Shown piece by piece: positions 18,585 through 27,934 of a DNA stretch of 36,248 nt. Origin of the DNA: Paludibacterium yongneupense DSM 18731 (lineage in GTDB: Bacteria > Pseudomonadota > Gammaproteobacteria > Burkholderiales > Chromobacteriaceae); NCBI RefSeq assembly GCF_000422925.1, contig NZ_AUGZ01000038.1, forward strand, positions 1 to 36,248. The letters are read 5' to 3'. Position 1 is the first letter of the stretch. Every line of letters starts with the position of its first letter. Both the position numbers and the translations under genes were made by a program. The notes under the pieces were generated by a model. The model saw only the letters and a program-made list of their open reading frames with translations. It searched no databases and was not told the origin of the DNA.

Positions 18585-19292
18585 ATGCAGCATGAAATCA
18601 CCTTCCGGCGCCTGTGTCAGGCATTGGACTACCAATTCAACGAGCCCGGACTCCTGCGTCAGGCGATGACGCATCGCAGTTTCGGTACGCCGAACAACGA
18701 GCGTTTCGAGTTCATCGGCGACAGTATTCTGAACTACACTGTTGCCCGCATGTTGTACGATCGTTTTCCCGCTTTGACCGAGGGCGAGTTGTCGCGTCTG
18801 CGCGCCAATCTGGTCAACCAGAACACGCTGGCCGAGATCGCACATGAACTGAAGCTGGGCGAGAATCTGCGCCTGGGCGAGGGCGAGCTCAAGAGCGGTG
18901 GCTTCAAGCGACCGTCCATCCTGGCCGACGCGTTGGAAGCAACGTTTGCCGCTGTCAGTTTCGACCGCGATTTTTCCGCCGCCGAGCAAGTCGTGCAGAA
19001 GCTGTATCGCGCGCGTGTCGATGCCATCGATCCGAAGCAGCATGCGAAGGACGCGAAAACCCGCCTGCAGGAAGCGCTGCAGGCGCATAAACAACCGCTG
19101 CCGCGTTATCGCATCCAGGCGCAGAGCGGAGAAGCGCACGAGCAATGGTTCAAAGTCGCGTGCGATCTCGGCGATTTGATGATAGAAACCACCGGTGAAG
19201 GCGCGAGCCGCCGTGCGGCAGAGCAGCAGGCGGCGGAAGCGGCGCTGGCACGTATTGAAACCTTGTTTGCCAACGGAGCGAAACGCCGATGA
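18585..19292 (+). CDS. rnc: Ribonuclease III
   Basis: RNase III cuts double-stranded RNA, including the 16S and 23S precursor stems. From ATG 18585 the protein is 235 residues, the usual size. The catalytic domain (1-150) has signature ERFEFIGDSIL, with E39, E42 and D46, and the second acidic pair D115 and E118 in ILADALEATF; the dsRNA-binding domain occupies about 160-230 (TRLQEALQAHKQPLPRY at its start). An in-frame extension to 18480 exists, but it is Arg-rich and unlike the family. GTG 18579 is also possible; no good Shine-Dalgarno is visible. The stop overlaps era by 4 bp (ATGA). Confidence 0.95.
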   Translation: MQHEITFRRLCQALDYQFNEPGLLRQAMTHRSFGTPNNERFEFIGDSILNYTVARMLYDRFPALTEGELSRLRANLVNQNTLAEIAHELKLGENLRLGEGELKSGGFKRPSILADALEATFAAVSFDRDFSAAEQVVQKLYRARVDAIDPKQHAKDAKTRLQEALQAHKQPLPRYRIQAQSGEAHEQWFKVACDLGDLMIETTGEGASRRAAEQQAAEAALARIETLFANGAKRR

Positions 19293-20179
19293 CCGATCCT
19301 CTCTACCATTGCGGCTTCGTTGCCATCGTGGGCCGCCCCAATGTCGGCAAGTCCACGCTGATGAACCATCTGATCGGGCAAAAAATCAGCATTACCTCGA
19401 AGAAGGCCCAGACCACGCGCCACCGCGTGACCGGCATCCGTACCGACGAGGCGGTGCAGTATATTTTCGTGGACACCCCCGGCTTCCAGACATTTCATCG
19501 CAGTGCGCTGAACGATGTCATGAACAAGAGCGTGCGAGAAACATTGTCCAGCGTCGATTGCGTCATGTTCGTGGTCGAGGCCTTGCGCTGGACGCAGGCC
19601 GATCGCGACGTGATGGCGTTGCTGCCGAAGAACACGCCCGTCATTCTGACCGTGAACAAGCTCGACCGCGCTCACGACAAGCTGGTGTTGCAGGAGTATA
19701 TCGATCGGGTGCGTGCCGAGTTCGAGTTCGCCGCGGTCGAGGTCGTCAGTGCCAAGCACGGTCAGCGCCTGGGCGAGCTGCTGGAGCAGGCGCGCGGGTT
19801 TTTACCCGAATCCATGCCGCTCTACCCCGAGGACATGGTCACCGACAAGAGCCAGCGCTTCCTCGCGACCGAGATTGTGCGCGAGAAGTTGTTCCGCTAC
19901 CTGGGCGAGGAATTGCCGTATTCGATGAACGTCGAAGTCGAACTGTGGGAAGAGGAAGAGGCGCTGCAACGCATCCATATCGCCATTCTGGTCGACAAGG
20001 AAGGGCAGAAGGGCATCGTGATCGGCAAGGACGGGGAGAAGCTGAAAAAAATCTCGACCGAGGCCCGCCTCGACATGGAAAAATTATTCGACTGCAAGGT
20101 ATTCCTCAAGGTATGGGTCAAGGTCAAGAGCGGGTGGGCCGACGACGTCCGTTTCCTCAAGGAATTCGGGTTGGATTGA
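19289..20179 (+). CDS. era: GTPase Era, 30S assembly factor
   Basis: Era binds the 3' end of 16S rRNA and links 30S maturation to the cell cycle. The 296 residues show G1 GRPNVGKS (15-22), G3 DTPG (62-65), G4 NKLD (123-126) and a C-terminal KH domain with VIGKDGEKLKKI (about 245-256). ATG 19289 overlaps rnc, giving the conserved rnc-era coupling. recO begins 12 bp downstream. Confidence 0.97.
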   Translation: MTDPLYHCGFVAIVGRPNVGKSTLMNHLIGQKISITSKKAQTTRHRVTGIRTDEAVQYIFVDTPGFQTFHRSALNDVMNKSVRETLSSVDCVMFVVEALRWTQADRDVMALLPKNTPVILTVNKLDRAHDKLVLQEYIDRVRAEFEFAAVEVVSAKHGQRLGELLEQARGFLPESMPLYPEDMVTDKSQRFLATEIVREKLFRYLGEELPYSMNVEVELWEEEEALQRIHIAILVDKEGQKGIVIGKDGEKLKKISTEARLDMEKLFDCKVFLKVWVKVKSGWADDVRFLKEFGLD

Positions 20180-20191
20180 TCGTCCCGCCTC

Positions 20192-20923
20192 ATGAGTTCC
20201 GCTAAGGTCGATCGCCAGCTCGCCTATGTTCTGCATACTCAGCCGTATCGCGAGACGAGTCTGCTCGTCGACGCGCTGACGGCCGGGCATGGGCGGGTGA
20301 CGCTGGTCGCGCGCGGGGCCCGGCGCCCGCGGGCCGAGCTGCGCGGCCTGCTTCTGCCTTTCCAGCCGCTGTCGCTCTCCTGGTTCGGCAAGGGAGACGT
20401 CCGTACCCTGCACAGCGCCGACTGGCTGGGCGGCCTGCCGCAACTCGGGGGCCTGCCGCTGCTCAGCGGCTTCTATCTGAACGAATTGGTGCTCAAGCTG
20501 ACGGTGCGCGACGACCCGCATGCCGAGACCTGGCAGGTGTATGACCGGGCGGTGCGGGGCCTTGCCTCGGGTGCCGCCTTGGCCGAAGTGCTGCGGCGCT
20601 TCGAGCTGGGGCTGGTGCGCGCGTTGGGCTATGCGCCTCCGCTCGATCTGGATGCGGCGGGCGAGAGGCTCGATGCCACGCGCTTCTATCGCTGCCGCCC
20701 CGGCATGGCACCGCTGCTGTCCGCTGCCGGTGGCGACGCCGTGTCCGGCGCCACCTTGCTGTCCATGGCCGCCGATGACTTCAGCGATGCGACGATGCGG
20801 CGCGAGGCGCGGCGTTTTCTGCGCATGGTGCTGAACGATATTCTCGACGGGCAGCCGCTGGCAACGCGCGACCTGCTGCAGTCCTTGACACAGGCCAGCG
20901 AGCAGGAATGGGGAGCCGGATGA
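20192..20923 (+). CDS. recO: DNA repair protein RecO
   Basis: RecO works with RecR to load RecA on SSB-coated gaps. The 243-residue product has the N-terminal OB fold (about 1-80, with [20 protein letters not shown] and [12 protein letters not shown]), followed by a helical domain. The zinc-binding cysteines of some RecO proteins are absent, as is common in this group. Little Shine-Dalgarno sequence precedes ATG 20192. The TGA (20921-20923) overlaps the acpS start region; pdxJ, usual at this point in betaproteobacteria, is missing. Confidence 0.93.
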   Translation: MSSAKVDRQLAYVLHTQPYRETSLLVDALTAGHGRVTLVARGARRPRAELRGLLLPFQPLSLSWFGKGDVRTLHSADWLGGLPQLGGLPLLSGFYLNELVLKLTVRDDPHAETWQVYDRAVRGLASGAALAEVLRRFELGLVRALGYAPPLDLDAAGERLDATRFYRCRPGMAPLLSAAGGDAVSGATLLSMAADDFSDATMRREARRFLRMVLNDILDGQPLATRDLLQSLTQASEQEWGAG

Positions 20924-21300
20924 TGATTTATGGCATCGGCAGCGATCTTGTCGATATCGAGCGCATGGAAAATTTACTGCAACGGCGCGGCGAAGCGGCG
21001 CTGCGCCATTTATTGTCCCCGCTCGAGTTCGATGCGTTCAGGCGTGCGGCGCATCCCGCCCATTTTCTGGCCAAGCGCTTTGCCGCCAAGGAGGCCTTCT
21101 CCAAGGCACTTGGAACCGGCTTGCGTTCGCCGGTCACGCTGACGGCCATTGCGGTCGAGCACGATGCCCTGGGCCGCCCGCAGCTGTGTTTCAGCCCCGA
21201 ACTTGCCGCCTTTGTCGCCGGGCGTGGGGTGCGCCGACATCATGTTTCCTTGAGTGACGAGCGGCGCCATGCGCTTGCTTTTGTCGTGTTGGAGGGCTGA
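20923..21300 (+). CDS. acpS: Holo-[acyl-carrier-protein] synthase
   Basis: AcpS transfers 4'-phosphopantetheine from CoA to a serine of acyl carrier protein. The 125 residues include the Mg2+ ligands D8 ([12 protein letters not shown]) and E57 ([15 protein letters not shown]), both family signatures. Two adjacent ATGs are possible (20920 and 20923). I chose 20923 because GGGGAG (20910-20915) then has 7-nt spacing; it overlaps recO by one base. nagZ follows 23 bp after the stop. Confidence 0.95.
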   Translation: MIYGIGSDLVDIERMENLLQRRGEAALRHLLSPLEFDAFRRAAHPAHFLAKRFAAKEAFSKALGTGLRSPVTLTAIAVEHDALGRPQLCFSPELAAFVAGRGVRRHHVSLSDERRHALAFVVLEG

Positions 21301-21323
21301 CCCTCGCTAATTGAGTGATACCC

Positions 21324-22403
21324 ATGACCCTATCTCTTTCCCTGCCGCGCGGCCCGCTGATGATCGATGTGGCCGGCTTGTCCCTGGACGATGCCGAGCG
21401 CGTCCGCCTGTCGCACCCGCTCGTTGGCGGCGTGATTCTGTTTCGCCGCAACTTCCGCGATATCGAGCAGCTCAAGGCGTTGACCGCACAGATCCGCGCC
21501 GTGCGCACGCCCGAGCTGCTGATTGCCGTCGACCACGAGGGGGGGCGCGTACAGCGGTTTCTGGAGGGGTTCACCCGCTTGCCGTCCATGCGCTCCCTCG
21601 GTCAACAGTGGCTTGCGCAGCCGGCGGCGGCCCTGGACCTCGCGCAGACTGTCGGCTACGTCCTGGCGGCCGAATTGCGGGCCTGCGGGATCGACTTGTC
21701 GTTTACTCCGGTGCTGGATCTGGACTGGGAGCGCTGTGCCGTGATCGGAAACCGTTCTTTCGGCCGTGACCCTGCTGCCGTATCCGAACTGGCGGCCGCC
21801 CTGCAGACCGGTCTGCGTCGAGGCGGGATGCCGACTTGCGGCAAGCATTTTCCGGGGCACGGTTGGGTCGAGGGCGATTCTCATCATGTGATTCCGCGTG
21901 ATGAACGGCCGCTGCCGGCGCTGGAGAGGGACGACCTGCTCCCCTTTGCGCGCATGATCGCCGCCGGCCTCGATTCGGTAATGCCGGCACACGTGGTCTA
22001 CCCCGCGGTCGACGAGCGAGCCGCCGGTTTTTCCGCCGTCTGGCTGCGCGACATTCTGCGCGCGCGTCTCGGTTTCGATGGCGTGATTTTCTCGGATGAT
22101 CTGTGCATGGAAGGGGCTTCCGCCGCCGGCTCGGTTCTCGATCGCGCGCGCGCGGCCTTCGATGCGGGTTGTGACATGGCGCTGGTCTGCAATCGGCCCG
22201 ATCTTGCCGATCAGGTACTGAGCGGGTTTGTCTGGAAGGGCAATGCCGAGCTTGAACGACGCTTGCGGCGCATGGAAGGCCAGGGCAGTCAAAGCGCGTG
22301 GGAAGAAACCCTCCGCGGCACGGCGTTTGCGGCCGAACAGGCACGCGTTACGGCGTTGGCCCAGGCTCCCGATGTGATGGTCGGCCCCGCTGTCGGCGAA
22401 TGA
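21324..22403 (+). CDS. nagZ: Beta-N-acetylhexosaminidase NagZ
   Basis: NagZ is a cytosolic glycoside hydrolase family 3 enzyme that removes N-acetylglucosamine from anhydro-muropeptides during cell-wall recycling. The 359 residues contain the signature KHFPGHG (174-180) with DSH (185-187), and the nucleophile region FSDDL (D258). ATG 21324 is preferred to GTG 21315. It is the last gene of the lepA-to-nagZ block and converges with the HD-GYP gene 36 bp away. Confidence 0.94.
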   Translation: MTLSLSLPRGPLMIDVAGLSLDDAERVRLSHPLVGGVILFRRNFRDIEQLKALTAQIRAVRTPELLIAVDHEGGRVQRFLEGFTRLPSMRSLGQQWLAQPAAALDLAQTVGYVLAAELRACGIDLSFTPVLDLDWERCAVIGNRSFGRDPAAVSELAAALQTGLRRGGMPTCGKHFPGHGWVEGDSHHVIPRDERPLPALERDDLLPFARMIAAGLDSVMPAHVVYPAVDERAAGFSAVWLRDILRARLGFDGVIFSDDLCMEGASAAGSVLDRARAAFDAGCDMALVCNRPDLADQVLSGFVWKGNAELERRLRRMEGQGSQSAWEETLRGTAFAAEQARVTALAQAPDVMVGPAVGE

Positions 22404-22413
22404 AGGGATGCGT

Positions 22414-22439
22414 GCGGCCTGCGAGGCATGCGCGGCCGC
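22414..22439. terminator. Small GC stem between nagZ and the HD-GYP gene
   Basis: GCGGCC (22414-22419) pairs with GGCCGC (22434-22439) across a 14-nt loop in the 36-bp convergent gap. There is no T tract. A terminator role is guessed from position only. Confidence 0.25.
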
Positions 22440-23585
22440 TCACGCCCTCCACAAGTGGGCGAGGTAGCTGGTTCTGACGCCGGCCAGGCTGGCGGCGCAG
22501 GGCTCGACGACCTTGAATGCCGGATTGCGCGTTTCTCGCAACAGGGGTTCGGCATAGGGGGCGGCGTCCATGCGCCGCAGCGCCGCCACGCTAGGCTGGC
22601 TGGGCTTGGCGCGCGGATGGGTGACCACCCCGATTTCGTCGCTGGCCAGGCGCACGAAACTGCCTGGCGGATAGATGCCGAGTTCTTTCACCAGCAGCGT
22701 GATGAAGGCGGCGTCGAACTCGGCGTCCTTGCGCTGGAAGATGTGCCCTAGCGCGGTGGCAGGCAGCATGGCGACGCGGTAGCGGCGCGGCGTGAGTTTG
22801 GCGCAGGTCACGTCGGCCAGATGCAGGATGTGCGCGAGCGGATTGATTGAACGCCGGTTCAGTGTGAAGGGGTAGCCGTGGCCGGTCCACGATTCGTGGT
22901 GGGTTTGCACCAGGACATGCCATAGCTCGTTATCTATCCCGACTTCGCGCAAGATGGCCGAGCCGACCAGCGGATGCGAGGCGATGCTTTCGCGCTGGTC
23001 TTCGCGCAGTGCTTCGCTCTGCGAATACAACTCGTTTTGCAGGTCGGTCAGCGCGATATTCATCGTCAGCGCTGCGCAGAGCAGGGTCAGACGGATTTCA
23101 GGCGACAGCGGCATGCGTTGCGTCAGCAGGGCCAGCAGGCAGGCGGTATGCACGCTGTGCGCCGAGCCATATTCGCCTATCGGGACCAGTAATATGCCTG
23201 CCAGCATTCCGTCCGCCTGGGTGGCGGCCAGATGCATGATGCTATGCGCCACGTCGCCGATTGCGGCGGGAAAGTCCCTGACCTGGACCGGATTGCGCAA
23301 CAGGCCGCGCAGTCGTACGCACAGGTGTGCAACCTCCGAGAACACGCTATGGCGCTCCTGGACCGGCTGCGAATCGATGTTCTCGCTGGGCGGGGGGAGC
23401 TCGGGGGCTGCGACCCCCATGCGCAACAGCCTGTCTTTTTGCTCCGGTCCGAGCACGTAATGCCCCTGCTTGAGCAATAGCAGACCCTTGGACGAAAAAA
23501 CGTCTTGTGTCAGGGCGCGCCCGACGCTTACAGCGGACTGCTGTACGCGCGGCAGCTTGGTAATGAGCAGGTCGTGTCGTGACAT
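22440..23585 (-). CDS. HD-GYP-like protein lacking the HD dyad (probably non-catalytic)
   Basis: The 381-residue protein has the layout of HD-GYP cyclic-di-GMP phosphodiesterases: an N-terminal DUF3391-like part (about 1-60), then an HD-GYP-like domain (about 125-320). Retained features are H204 in HPLVG, HHE (229-231), GHGYP (235-239), D258 in HLADV and the C-terminal GIYPPGSFVRL. The defining HDIGK is replaced by MNIAL (175-179), removing the His-Asp metal ligands, and the conserved Asp before GxGYP is Thr (T234). It is therefore more likely a c-di-GMP sensor or partner protein than an active phosphodiesterase. No signal peptide or membrane helix is seen. A TAGAAT -10 candidate lies at 23615-23620. 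It is a separate unit from hrpA, 90 bp away. Confidence 0.85.
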   Translation of the reverse strand: MSRHDLLITKLPRVQQSAVSVGRALTQDVFSSKGLLLLKQGHYVLGPEQKDRLLRMGVAAPELPPPSENIDSQPVQERHSVFSEVAHLCVRLRGLLRNPVQVRDFPAAIGDVAHSIMHLAATQADGMLAGILLVPIGEYGSAHSVHTACLLALLTQRMPLSPEIRLTLLCAALTMNIALTDLQNELYSQSEALREDQRESIASHPLVGSAILREVGIDNELWHVLVQTHHESWTGHGYPFTLNRRSINPLAHILHLADVTCAKLTPRRYRVAMLPATALGHIFQRKDAEFDAAFITLLVKELGIYPPGSFVRLASDEIGVVTHPRAKPSQPSVAALRRMDAAPYAEPLLRETRNPAFKVVEPCAASLAGVRTSYLAHLWRA

Positions 23586-23675
23586 GGCGTGCGCTTCAAG
23601 CGGACAGGGGCTTCATTCTACCGTAAACCCCTCGTTTGATGCAGTCTGTATGCATATGTCTTTGTCGTGGCGCGG

Positions 23676-26600
23676 TCATGCTTTCGGCAGCTCCTGCCAC
23701 GCTTTCTGCAGGCGCTTGAGCGAAACCGGGAACGGTGTTTTCAGCTCCTGCGCGAACAGCGACACCCGCAACTCTTCGATCAGCCAGCGGTAGTCGAGCA
23801 GGGCCTGCCCCGGCGCGGCGCGTTCTTTTTCCAGAGCCACGCGCTCGCTCCACTGTTGCCACAGGGTGCGGATTTCTGCCCCGCGCTGTCCATCGCGCTG
23901 CGGGTTCGCCACCTGTTTGTCCATGCGCAAGCTCATGGCCTTCATGTATCGCGTCAAGTGCGGCAGCTGGCTCCACGGGGTGGCAGCCAGGAAGCCCGGG
24001 TATACCAGCGCATCGAGCTGGTTTTTCAGCTCGCCCCCCAGTTTGTGCTTGCCGAGTCTGGCGTTCAGCGTCTGGTACTCGGCCGCGATCTGGGTCAGGT
24101 ACTGTGTGACGGCCTGGGTGACGGCAGGCAGGCGCGTGCGTGCGCGTGCCTTTTGCTCATTGAACTGCTTTTCGTTGCGCGGCAGCGCATCCTCGCCGAT
24201 GAAGGCGCGGTCGCAGATTGTGGCGATGGCATCGGCCAGCAGAATATCGGCATTGGCGACGGCGCGCAGCTGTAGTGCAATCTGGGTCATGCCGGGCAAG
24301 CCGCGCCCAAGCTGCTTCATATGCTCCTTCAATTGCAGTGACAGAAGTTTCACCACCCCGGCCCGATGCGAAGCCTGGGCCGCCGTTTCGGTATCGAACA
24401 GGCGCAAGGCGATGCCTTGCTCCTCGACCGCGAGCGCAGGGTAGCCGGTCAGTTGCTGCCGGCCGCGGGCAAACTGGATGGCCGCGGGCAGTTCGCCCAT
24501 ATCCCAGCTCTCGATGCCCTCGCGCTCGAATTCGGCCGAGGTGTCACGGAAGGTCAACTGCGCGGCCTGGCCGAACTGGCGCTGCAAGGCCATCAGGTCG
24601 CGGCCCATGCCGATTTCCTGGCGCCCGTCGTCTACGACGCGGAAATTGAACAATAGATGCGGCGGCAGTTCGACGCCGGCAAAGGCATCGGCGTCGGGCT
24701 TCTCTCCGGTTTCGCGGATGACGAATGCCAGCAACTGCTGCGTCAGCGACTGTTTTTCGTCGGGGGCGGCCGATAGAAACCGGGTGACAAAGTCGGGGAC
24801 CGGTACGCAGCTGCGGCGGATCTGCTTGGGCAGTGCCTTGATCAGCATTTGCAGTTTCTCGCGCACCATGCCGGGGACCAGCCATTCGAACGGCGCCGGG
24901 TCGAGCCGATTGATGATGGCCAGCGGTAGATCGACCGTCACGCCGTCGAGCGGGTGCCCGGGTTCGAAGCGGTAGCGCAGACGCAGGCGGCCATCCTCAT
25001 GCGGCAACCATTCCGGGAACTGATTCTCTGTGACGTGTTGAGCGGCGTGACGCATCAATTCTTCGCGCGTCAGGAACAGGCGCTCCGGATCTTCTCGCTC
25101 GGCGGTCCGGCGCCAGCTTTCAAAAGTGGCCGCGTCGACCACCTCGGCCGGAATGCGGTCCGAATAGAAGGCAAACAAGGCCTCCTCGTCGACGAGTACG
25201 TCCTGGCGGCGGGCCTTGTGCTCCAGTTGTTCGATCTCGCGGATCAGACGCTGGTTGCGTTGAAAGAACGGTGCCTGACTGGCGTATTCCATCATGACCA
25301 GTGCGCCGCGTATGAACAACTCGCGCGCGTCGGCAGGCGCAATGCGGCCATAGCTGACCGGGCGGCGTGCAACGAGCGTCAGGCCATACAGTGTGACGCG
25401 CTCGCTGGCGACGACTTCGCCGCGATTTTTATCCCAGTGCGGATCGAAATAGTGCGACTTGACCAGATGAGGCGCCAGTTGTTCGACCCATTCCGGTTCT
25501 ATGCGCGCGACGGATCGCGCATAGAGACGGCTGGTTTCGACCAGTTCGGCGGCGACCAGCCACTTCGGCCGCGCTTTTTTCAGTCCGGAGCCGGGGAAGA
25601 TGAGAAAGTGCGAACCACGAGCGGCGGTATAGTCATCGCTGTCCGGCGATTTCATGCCGATATTGCCGATCAGGCCGGTGAGTAGAGCCTTGTGCAGGTG
25701 TTCATAGGCGATGGCGTCGAGCGCCTGGCGCTTTTTCGGCGACACCGGCTCCGGCTTGGGCGTTTCGCCTGTCGCGTCCGCGTGGAGGGCGGCGCGGTGG
25801 ATCAAGCCCATTTCGGCGGCGATTTCGCCCAACTGTCCGTGCAGCTCGCGCCACTCGCGCATGCGCAGATAGGACAGGAAGTGTTCGTGACACAGATTGA
25901 CCAACTGGCGCGTTGATTTTTTATGCTTGAGTGCGTCGTCGAAAAAATCCCACAAGGCGAGGAAGGACAGGAAGTCCGATTTGTCGTCGACAAAACGCGC
26001 ATGTGCGCGTTCGGCGGCATCACGTGCTTCGAACGGGCGCTCGCGTGGGTCCTGGATCGACAGCGCCGCCGCCAGTATCAAGGTTTCGCGCACGCAGCCC
26101 TGCTCGCGTGCCGCGAGCAACATGCGGCCGATTTTCGGGTCGACCGGGATCCGCGCCAGCTCCTGGCCTATGGGGGTGAGGGCGCTCTTGTCGTCGACGG
26201 CGCCCAATTCGGTGAGGATCTGATAGCCATCGGCGACCAGGCGCGAAGACGGCGGCTCGAGAAAGGGGAAGGCATCGATATGGCCGAGGCGCAGCGAGGC
26301 CATGCGCAAAATCACGGCGGCAAGGTTGCTGCGCACGATTTCCGGATCGGTGAACGCCGGCCGGGCATTGAAATCGTCCTCGGCATAGAGGCGCACGCAG
26401 ACGCCGGCCTCGACCCGGCCGCAGCGGCCGGATCGCTGGCGGGCGGCGGCCTGCGAGATTTTTTCGACTTGCAACTGTTCGACCTTGGCGCGCGGGCTAT
26501 AGCGCTTGATGCGCGCCTGGCCGGTGTCTACCACATAGCGGATGCCGGGTACGGTCAGCGAGGTCTCGGCGACATTGGTCGAGAGGACGATGCGGCGCCC

Positions 26601-27620
26601 GCCCGACGGCTTGAAAATGCGCTGCTGGTCTTCGTTGCTCAGCCGGGCGAACAAGGGCAGGATTTCATAGCCGCGCAGCCCCGATTTGCGCAAGCGTTCC
26701 GCGGTCGCGCGAATTTCACGCTCGCCCGGCAGGAAAACCAGTACGTCGCCCGAACCGAGGCGCGACAGCTCGTCTACGGCATCGACGACAGCGTCTTCCA
26801 TCTCCATCTCGCGTTCGTCCTCGTCGCGTTCGGCGAGCGGGCGATAGCGGATCTCGACCGGGAAGGTCCGGCCCGAGACTTCGATCACGGGAGCGCCGTC
26901 GAAGTGACGGGAGAAGCGGTCGGCGTCGATGGTGGCCGATGTGATGATGACTTTCAGGTCGGGGCGGCGCGGCAACAACTGTTTGAGGTAGCCGAGCATG
27001 AAATCGATGTTCAGACTGCGTTCGTGCGCCTCGTCGATGATGATGGTGTCGTACGCTTCAAGGTGGCGGTCGGTCTGCGTTTCGGCCAGCAGGATGCCAT
27101 CGGTCATCAGCTTGATCGCGCTTTTTTCCGATAGCTTGTCGGTAAAGCGCACTTTGTAGCCGACGACTTCGCCCAGTTGCGAATCCAGTTCCTGGGCGAT
27201 GCGGGTCGCAACCGAGCGCGCGGCCAGCCGGCGCGGCTGCGTGTGGCCGATCAGGCCGACCACGCCGCGTCCCAGTGTCAGGCAGATTTTGGGGATCTGC
27301 GTCGTCTTGCCGGAGCCGGTTTCGCCGCAGACGATCACCACCTGATGGCGGTCGATGGCGTCGCGGATCGCCTCCAGTTTCTGGTTGACCGGTAGCGCGT
27401 CGTCGAATCGCGGCGTCGGCAGCGCGGCGCGGCGGGCTGCCGCGCGTGCCGAGGAGCGCGCGATGGTCGCCGCTATGTCGGCAATCAACGTGTCGGCCGG
27501 CTGCTGTCGCTTGATGCGTTCGCCTGCGTCTGATAATTTGCGGCGCAGGGCGTGCCGGTCCCGGATCAGGCAGGAAGACAATTGGGCCTTGAGTTGGGCC
27601 AGATGCTGTACTGAGGTCAT
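23676..27620 (-). CDS. hrpA: ATP-dependent RNA helicase HrpA (DEAH/RHA)
   Basis: HrpA is a large DEAH-box 3'-5' RNA helicase linked to mRNA processing and to rescue of collided ribosomes in E. coli. The 1314 residues match the roughly 1300 of E. coli. Motif I GETGSGKT (99-106), DEAH (196-199), SAT, and motif [10 protein letters not shown] are present, followed by winged-helix and OB-type domains and the long C-terminal DUF3418 region specific to bacterial HrpA. ATG 27618-27620 is preferred to an in-frame start at 27695, since an extended -10 (TGGTATACT) lies at 27653-27661 and would fall inside the longer version; no Shine-Dalgarno is visible. Confidence 0.95.
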   Translation of the reverse strand: MTSVQHLAQLKAQLSSCLIRDRHALRRKLSDAGERIKRQQPADTLIADIAATIARSSARAAARRAALPTPRFDDALPVNQKLEAIRDAIDRHQVVIVCGETGSGKTTQIPKICLTLGRGVVGLIGHTQPRRLAARSVATRIAQELDSQLGEVVGYKVRFTDKLSEKSAIKLMTDGILLAETQTDRHLEAYDTIIIDEAHERSLNIDFMLGYLKQLLPRRPDLKVIITSATIDADRFSRHFDGAPVIEVSGRTFPVEIRYRPLAERDEDEREMEMEDAVVDAVDELSRLGSGDVLVFLPGEREIRATAERLRKSGLRGYEILPLFARLSNEDQQRIFKPSGGRRIVLSTNVAETSLTVPGIRYVVDTGQARIKRYSPRAKVEQLQVEKISQAAARQRSGRCGRVEAGVCVRLYAEDDFNARPAFTDPEIVRSNLAAVILRMASLRLGHIDAFPFLEPPSSRLVADGYQILTELGAVDDKSALTPIGQELARIPVDPKIGRMLLAAREQGCVRETLILAAALSIQDPRERPFEARDAAERAHARFVDDKSDFLSFLALWDFFDDALKHKKSTRQLVNLCHEHFLSYLRMREWRELHGQLGEIAAEMGLIHRAALHADATGETPKPEPVSPKKRQALDAIAYEHLHKALLTGLIGNIGMKSPDSDDYTAARGSHFLIFPGSGLKKARPKWLVAAELVETSRLYARSVARIEPEWVEQLAPHLVKSHYFDPHWDKNRGEVVASERVTLYGLTLVARRPVSYGRIAPADARELFIRGALVMMEYASQAPFFQRNQRLIREIEQLEHKARRQDVLVDEEALFAFYSDRIPAEVVDAATFESWRRTAEREDPERLFLTREELMRHAAQHVTENQFPEWLPHEDGRLRLRYRFEPGHPLDGVTVDLPLAIINRLDPAPFEWLVPGMVREKLQMLIKALPKQIRRSCVPVPDFVTRFLSAAPDEKQSLTQQLLAFVIRETGEKPDADAFAGVELPPHLLFNFRVVDDGRQEIGMGRDLMALQRQFGQAAQLTFRDTSAEFEREGIESWDMGELPAAIQFARGRQQLTGYPALAVEEQGIALRLFDTETAAQASHRAGVVKLLSLQLKEHMKQLGRGLPGMTQIALQLRAVANADILLADAIATICDRAFIGEDALPRNEKQFNEQKARARTRLPAVTQAVTQYLTQIAAEYQTLNARLGKHKLGGELKNQLDALVYPGFLAATPWSQLPHLTRYMKAMSLRMDKQVANPQRDGQRGAEIRTLWQQWSERVALEKERAAPGQALLDYRWLIEELRVSLFAQELKTPFPVSLKRLQKAWQELPKA

Positions 27621-27652
27621 CGGGAAAAGAGCGGAGATTACTGAAAGGCCAG

Positions 27653-27661
27653 AGTATACCA
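27653..27661 (-). promoter_or_regulatory. Putative extended -10 promoter of hrpA
   Basis: On the minus strand TATACT (27653-27658) is preceded by TGG, an extended -10. No good -35 is visible. A start near 27646 would give a leader of about 25 nt to ATG 27620. Confidence 0.45.
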
Positions 27662-27865
27662 GAGCGGTGGCGGCCTGCTTTCCCCCGCGTCGCATAAAGC
27701 CCCGGCTTCATGCGCGCCTCATGCATCGCGGGGCAGGGGGCGCTTGAATCCGCAGACGGGGCCGCGCAGACGGCGCTGCGGGCTGCCGAGAACCGCCATG
27801 TCGTGCCGTGCGTCCGCCCTGCGCGCGGTGTAGCACATCGGCGTGGGCTAAATGGCTGACGGGAT

Positions 27866-27890
27866 AAAAAAACCCGCCAAATCTGGCGGG
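27866..27890 (-). terminator. Rho-independent terminator of pta
   Basis: On the minus strand a 7-bp stem CCCGCCA/TGGCGGG (27884-27890 and 27873-27879, loop of 4) is followed by seven Ts (complement of A tract 27866-27872). It lies 45 bp after the pta stop. Confidence 0.9.
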
Positions 27891-27934
27891 CGGGGTGTGG
27901 CGCACGTGTCAGCGACGATGAGTCGAACAGGAAC

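Larger units (their letters stand above)
27621..27934. other. Intergenic region hrpA-pta
   Basis: This 314-bp gap holds the candidate hrpA promoter at its left end and the pta terminator near its right end. Between 27665 and 27860 I see no convincing gene, RNA or repeat; short open frames there have no Shine-Dalgarno and Arg-rich shadow-like translations. Confidence 0.6.
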
